Shown piece by piece: positions 5,940-9,048 of a stretch of 9,048 nt of DNA. How positions within the stretch are numbered: the first letter of the stretch is position 1; the number at the start of each line of letters is the position of its first letter. The notes below the pieces were generated by a model. It did no database searches. It had not been told where the DNA came from and saw only the letters and a list, made by a program, of their open reading frames with translations. Source of the stretch: CAMQRS01 sp964370645 (lineage in GTDB: Bacteria > Bacillota_I > Bacilli_A > Erysipelotrichales > Erysipelotrichaceae); assembly GCA_964370645.1 (NCBI GenBank), contig CAYJJS010000045.1, positions 1-9,048 on the forward strand, given 5' to 3'. The translations under genes and the position numbers were made by a program.

Positions 5940-6754
5940 TAGATTTTGAAAAATATCATGGTTGTGGAAATAGTTTTATTATCTTGGAATACGATGAAAC
6001 AAAAGATTATACTTCTTTAGCGAAACAATTATGTAGTCAGGATGTAGGTATTGGATCGGATGGACTAATGGTTGTGAAGCAAAATCCATTAGAGATGGTA
6101 TTCTATAATTTAGATGGTAGTATTGCTCCAATGTGTGGAAATGGAATACGTTGTTTTGCGAAATATGTATATGAACGCATCGAAGCAAAAGAGCGATTTG
6201 ATGTAGTGACGGGTGCAGGAGTGATGAAAGTGCATGTAATACAGGCAAATCCATTTCGAGTAGAAATCAATATGGGTAAAGCAGATTTCGATGTAAAAAA
6301 ATTACATTTATCAGATCCTAACTTAAAAGAAGTGAAACATCATACCCTTTCTATACATGGGCAAGATGTGCAAATACACAGTGTGTTTTTAGGAACCATC
6401 CATACGATTGTATTCGTGGACGAAATTTGTTATGAACAAGTACAAAGAGATGGTAAAGCGATTTGTGAACACCCGTTGTTTTCTGAAAAAACAAATGTGA
6501 ACTTTGTATGTGTGAAAGATCGTAAAAATATACAAGTGCTTACGTATGAACGTGGTGTAGGTATTACAAAGGCTTGTGGTACAGGATGTTGTGCAAGTGT
6601 GTATTATGCACATGCATATGGATATTGTGAAGAAAGTGTGCATGTGCAACTCGCGCTGGGAACACTTAAAATTACATTAAAAGAAGATGTATACATGGAA
6701 GGACCAGCAACCTTTGTTGCGAAAGGAAGTATTGAGGAGGAAGAAATATGCTAG
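5936..6754 (+). CDS. dapF: Diaminopimelate epimerase
   Basis: A cytoplasmic, cofactor-independent epimerase that interconverts LL- and meso-diaminopimelate with a pair of cysteines acting as acid and base. The length of 272 residues is normal. The first catalytic cysteine is Cys67 in MCGNGIRC (66-73) and the second is Cys214 in ACGTG (213-217). Also visible are the N-terminal FEKYHGCGNSFI (4-15), IGSDG (39-43) and YERGVG (204-209). Oddities: the usual GNPH substrate-loop motif reads GTIH (153-156), losing an asparagine that normally contacts substrate, and two bases of the catalytic loop context give ACGTGCCA with an extra cysteine beside the standard one. GAGGTGA (5925-5931) precedes the start. 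The gene overlaps lysA by 4 bases and dapA by 7, so translation is probably coupled. Confidence 0.95.
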   Translation: MIDFEKYHGCGNSFIILEYDETKDYTSLAKQLCSQDVGIGSDGLMVVKQNPLEMVFYNLDGSIAPMCGNGIRCFAKYVYERIEAKERFDVVTGAGVMKVHVIQANPFRVEINMGKADFDVKKLHLSDPNLKEVKHHTLSIHGQDVQIHSVFLGTIHTIVFVDEICYEQVQRDGKAICEHPLFSEKTNVNFVCVKDRKNIQVLTYERGVGITKACGTGCCASVYYAHAYGYCEESVHVQLALGTLKITLKEDVYMEGPATFVAKGSIEEEEIC

Positions 6755-7623
6755 TAAATGGAAGTATTGTTGCATTGGTAACACCTTTTTGTGAAGATGG
6801 AAGTATTCATTTTGCCAAGTTAAATGAATTGGTAGAATTTCATATTGCAAATAAGACAGATGCAATTTTAGTCTTAGGAACAACTGGTGAGACACCAACT
6901 TTGACACACGAAGAAGATATACAAGTTGCAAAAGCGGTAATTGCTCAAGCGAATGGAAGAATTCCTGTATATGTAGGAGCAGGAAGCAATAACACACAAG
7001 TACAAATTACGTATGCTAAAAAATATGAAGAATTGGGTGCGGATGGTTTGTTGATTATTTCTCCATACTATAATAAAGCCAATGAAGAAGGAATGTATCA
7101 GCATTTTAAAATGACAGCAGATGCTGTAAACATCCCAGTTATTTTATACAATGTTCCTTCTAGAACAGGGTGTCCAATACCTTTTAGTGTAGTAAAACGC
7201 TTGTGTACACATAAAAATGTACAAGCAATCAAAGAAGCGAGTGGAGATATTTCTTACTTAGCAAAAGTAGCAACACTATTGAGTGATGACTTTCAAATGT
7301 ATGTAGGAAATGATGATATGATCTTGGCTGCACTAGCTTATGGAGCGAGTGGAGTCATTAGTGTAGTTGCAAATATTTTACCTTTGGAAACACACACGAT
7401 GGTGAGTGCATACTTAGCAAATGATGTTGTAAAAGCAAGAGATTTACAATTGAAGTATTTGGATTTAATCAATGCATTGTTTATTGAAACCAATCCAATT
7501 CCAGTGAAAACGGCTATGAATGAAATGGGACTAGCAGTTGGTGGATATCGTTTCCCACTTTGTGAGATGGCAGAAGAAAACAAAGCAATATTAATAGAAA
7601 AGATGAAGGTGATGAGTGTATGA
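6748..7623 (+). CDS. dapA: 4-hydroxy-tetrahydrodipicolinate synthase
   Basis: Condenses pyruvate with L-aspartate semialdehyde, the first committed step of the diaminopimelate/lysine branch, in the cytoplasm. The 291-residue TIM-barrel enzyme shows LVLGTTGE (41-48) with the catalytic-region threonines 45-46, YVGAGSNNT (75-83), SPYYNK (105-110) with the tyrosine contributed across the dimer interface, YNVPSRTG (134-141) with the catalytic tyrosine 134 and the substrate-binding arginine 139, IKEASGD (161-167) with the Schiff-base Lys162, and GVISVVAN (202-209). The start is supported by GAGGAGG just upstream and by the 7-base overlap with dapF; the end overlaps dapB in an ATGA. Many DapA enzymes are feedback-inhibited by lysine, but I cannot judge this from sequence here. 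Confidence 0.97.
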   Translation: MLVNGSIVALVTPFCEDGSIHFAKLNELVEFHIANKTDAILVLGTTGETPTLTHEEDIQVAKAVIAQANGRIPVYVGAGSNNTQVQITYAKKYEELGADGLLIISPYYNKANEEGMYQHFKMTADAVNIPVILYNVPSRTGCPIPFSVVKRLCTHKNVQAIKEASGDISYLAKVATLLSDDFQMYVGNDDMILAALAYGASGVISVVANILPLETHTMVSAYLANDVVKARDLQLKYLDLINALFIETNPIPVKTAMNEMGLAVGGYRFPLCEMAEENKAILIEKMKVMSV

Positions 7624-8333
7624 GAGTAGCATTAGTTGGTTATGGGACAATGGGGAAGATTGTAGAAGAAAAGTTACTACAAGCAAATCATTCTGTTAGT
7701 GGAATTGTTTCCATCGGACTTTTAGAAGACTTAGCACAAATTGATCAACCATTTGATGTAGTTATAGATTTTTCCCACCCAAGTTACTTAGATATGATCT
7801 TAGCATATCAAGAAAAAACAAATGTTCCTGTCGTATTCGCTACCACAGGGTATAGTGAACAAGACATTGAAAAAATAAAAAAAGCAGGACAAACACATCC
7901 AATCGTATATACGGCAAACTTCTCTTTAGGAGTGACTGTATTTGAAGAGGTGTTAAAACAAATCACACCAATTTTGGAAAATGAATTTGATATTGAGGTG
8001 ATTGAAAAACACCATAATAAAAAAATTGATTCGCCAAGTGGAACCGCTAAAATGTTAGTGAATGCGATCAATGCAAATCAAAAATATGAAGTAGTGAATG
8101 GACGTGAAGGAATGCGTAAACGTGCACAAGAAATTGGTGTACACGCAGTGCGTGGTGGTAGTATCGTTGGAGAACACAGTGTGATTTTTGCTGGAGAAGA
8201 TGAAATTTTAGAAATTAAGCATGAAGCACACTCAAAAAATATCTTTGCTGTGGGAGCAGTGAAGGCAGCAAGTTATATCGTTGATAAGCCAGCAGGCTTA
8301 TACAATATGAATGATGTATTATTTAAGAAATAG
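7620..8333 (+). CDS. dapB: 4-hydroxy-tetrahydrodipicolinate reductase
   Basis: Reduces the DapA product with NAD(P)H to tetrahydrodipicolinate. The N-terminal Rossmann part has VALVGYGTMGKI (3-14), DVVIDFSHP (46-54) and VVFATTGYS (71-79); YTANFSLGV (97-105) leads into the substrate domain, where EKHHNKKIDSPSGTA (129-143) carries the catalytic histidines and lysine, followed by RGGSIVGEH (178-186). At 237 residues it is shorter than the enterobacterial enzyme (about 270). The missing length lies in the nucleotide domain between the glycine loop and DVVIDF, as in other compact DapB proteins. Cofactor preference cannot be read with confidence. The start overlaps the dapA stop (ATGA, 7620-7623). 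Confidence 0.96.
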   Translation: MRVALVGYGTMGKIVEEKLLQANHSVSGIVSIGLLEDLAQIDQPFDVVIDFSHPSYLDMILAYQEKTNVPVVFATTGYSEQDIEKIKKAGQTHPIVYTANFSLGVTVFEEVLKQITPILENEFDIEVIEKHHNKKIDSPSGTAKMLVNAINANQKYEVVNGREGMRKRAQEIGVHAVRGGSIVGEHSVIFAGEDEILEIKHEAHSKNIFAVGAVKAASYIVDKPAGLYNMNDVLFKK

Positions 8334-8342
8334 GAGAAACAA

Positions 8343-9038
8343 ATGGAAGCAAAAGAAATTATTCAGTTTATTAGAGATGCAAAGAAAAAAACACCTACAA
8401 AGGTGTACGTTAACACAACACAGGAAGTTACATTTACAGATGTAAAACAATTTGGAACTAGTAACTCATATGTTGTGATTGGTGAATGGGAAGTAATTGA
8501 ACCTCAATTACTTGCAAACAAAGAAATCATTACAGATTTCTTCGTGGAAAATGAATGTCGTAATTCGGCAATTCCTTTACTAGACATGAAAGGAATTAAC
8601 GCACGTATTGAACCAGGTGCAATTATTCGTGATCAAGTAGAAATCGGTGATAATGCTGTCATTATGATGGGGGCAACTATTAACATTGGTGCTGTTATTG
8701 GAAATGGTACAATGATTGATATGGGTGCAATCCTAGGAGGAAGAGCAACCGTTGGTAACAACTGTCACGTTGGAGCTGGAGCTGTTTTAGCGGGTGTAAT
8801 TGAACCAGCAAGTGCAACACCAGTCATCATTGAAGATAACGTACTAATTGGAGCGAATGCAGTTGTTATTGAAGGATGTCGTGTTGGTAAAGGAAGTGTA
8901 GTAGCTGCAGGAGCAGTGGTTGTTGAAGATGTACCAGCAAATGTAGTTGTGGCTGGATGTCCTGCAAGAATTATCAAAGAAGTAGATGATAAGACTACTA
9001 GCAAAACAGGATTAGAAGAAGATTTACGTAAATTATAA
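8343..9038 (+). CDS. dapH: Tetrahydrodipicolinate N-acetyltransferase
   Basis: Transfers an acetyl group from acetyl-CoA to tetrahydrodipicolinate, opening the acetylase branch of diaminopimelate synthesis. The 231 residues match DapH of Bacillus (about 236), including the family-specific N-terminus EIIQFIRDAKKKTPTKVYV (5-23). From about residue 86 a left-handed beta helix of hexapeptide repeats runs through IEPGAIIRDQVEIGDNAVIMMGA (split at 89-111), GTMIDMGAILGG (122-133), CHVGAGAVLAGV (141-152) and VLIGANAVVIEG (167-178), ending with GCPARIIKE (205-213). The distinct N-terminus and short length separate it from the succinylase DapD. The start has AGGAGA (8332-8337), nine bases after the dapB stop. 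No terminator is visible before the window ends, so the operon may continue, for example with the aminotransferase and the N-acetyl-DAP deacetylase. Confidence 0.95.
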   Translation: MEAKEIIQFIRDAKKKTPTKVYVNTTQEVTFTDVKQFGTSNSYVVIGEWEVIEPQLLANKEIITDFFVENECRNSAIPLLDMKGINARIEPGAIIRDQVEIGDNAVIMMGATINIGAVIGNGTMIDMGAILGGRATVGNNCHVGAGAVLAGVIEPASATPVIIEDNVLIGANAVVIEGCRVGKGSVVAAGAVVVEDVPANVVVAGCPARIIKEVDDKTTSKTGLEEDLRKL

Positions 9039-9048
9039 GAGTAAGAAA

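Overview
The window is AT-rich, with strong AGGAGG-type ribosome binding sites, short intergenic gaps, a sortase-type cell-wall anchor and a lysine (L-box) riboswitch that acts through an intrinsic terminator. Together these point to a low-GC Gram-positive (Bacillota). The style would fit the Erysipelotrichia/Coprobacillus side of the phylum, but that placement is a guess from general character and not from a marker gene.

Layout. (1) Positions 1-485 hold the 3' end of a large surface protein: a FIVAR-like helical repeat, a beta-sandwich-like module and a TPPTG cell-wall sorting signal. (2) Positions 503-571 hold two back-to-back hairpins, one terminating this gene and one terminating the convergent gdhA. 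(3) gdhA (607-1938, minus) encodes an NADP-type hexameric glutamate dehydrogenase. (4) Divergent from it, feoA-feoB (2066-3806, plus) encode a ferrous iron uptake system whose FeoB is unusually short and has lost parts of the G domain and the helical domain. The 127-bp region between gdhA and feoA carries a perfect 11-bp inverted repeat beside the predicted promoters of both transcription units. (5) On the minus strand, 3782-4321 encodes a small secreted protein that looks like a degenerate LytR-CpsA-Psr (LCP) domain; its 3' end overlaps that of feoB by 25 bp. (6) Positions 4389-4637 hold a promoter, a lysine riboswitch aptamer and a terminator. (7) They control lysA-dapF-dapA-dapB-dapH (4656-9038), five tightly packed genes with overlapping or nearly touching ends.

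How the genes work together. DapA and DapB convert aspartate semialdehyde plus pyruvate to tetrahydrodipicolinate. DapH acetylates this, which is the first committed step of the acetylase branch. DapF epimerises LL- to meso-diaminopimelate and LysA decarboxylates that to L-lysine. Aspartokinase, aspartate semialdehyde dehydrogenase, the N-acetyl-DAP aminotransferase and the N-acetyl-DAP deacetylase are not in the window; some may follow dapH, since no terminator is visible before the window ends. GdhA supplies glutamate, the amino donor for the aminotransferase step, but it has its own promoter and terminator.

Most of the window is ordinary core metabolism. The points most worth a second look are the stripped-down FeoB, the LCP-like secreted protein lacking the key arginine, the shared gdhA/feo palindrome and the riboswitch switching structure. 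I saw no mobile element, CRISPR array, tRNA or rRNA, and no convincing new multi-gene system.
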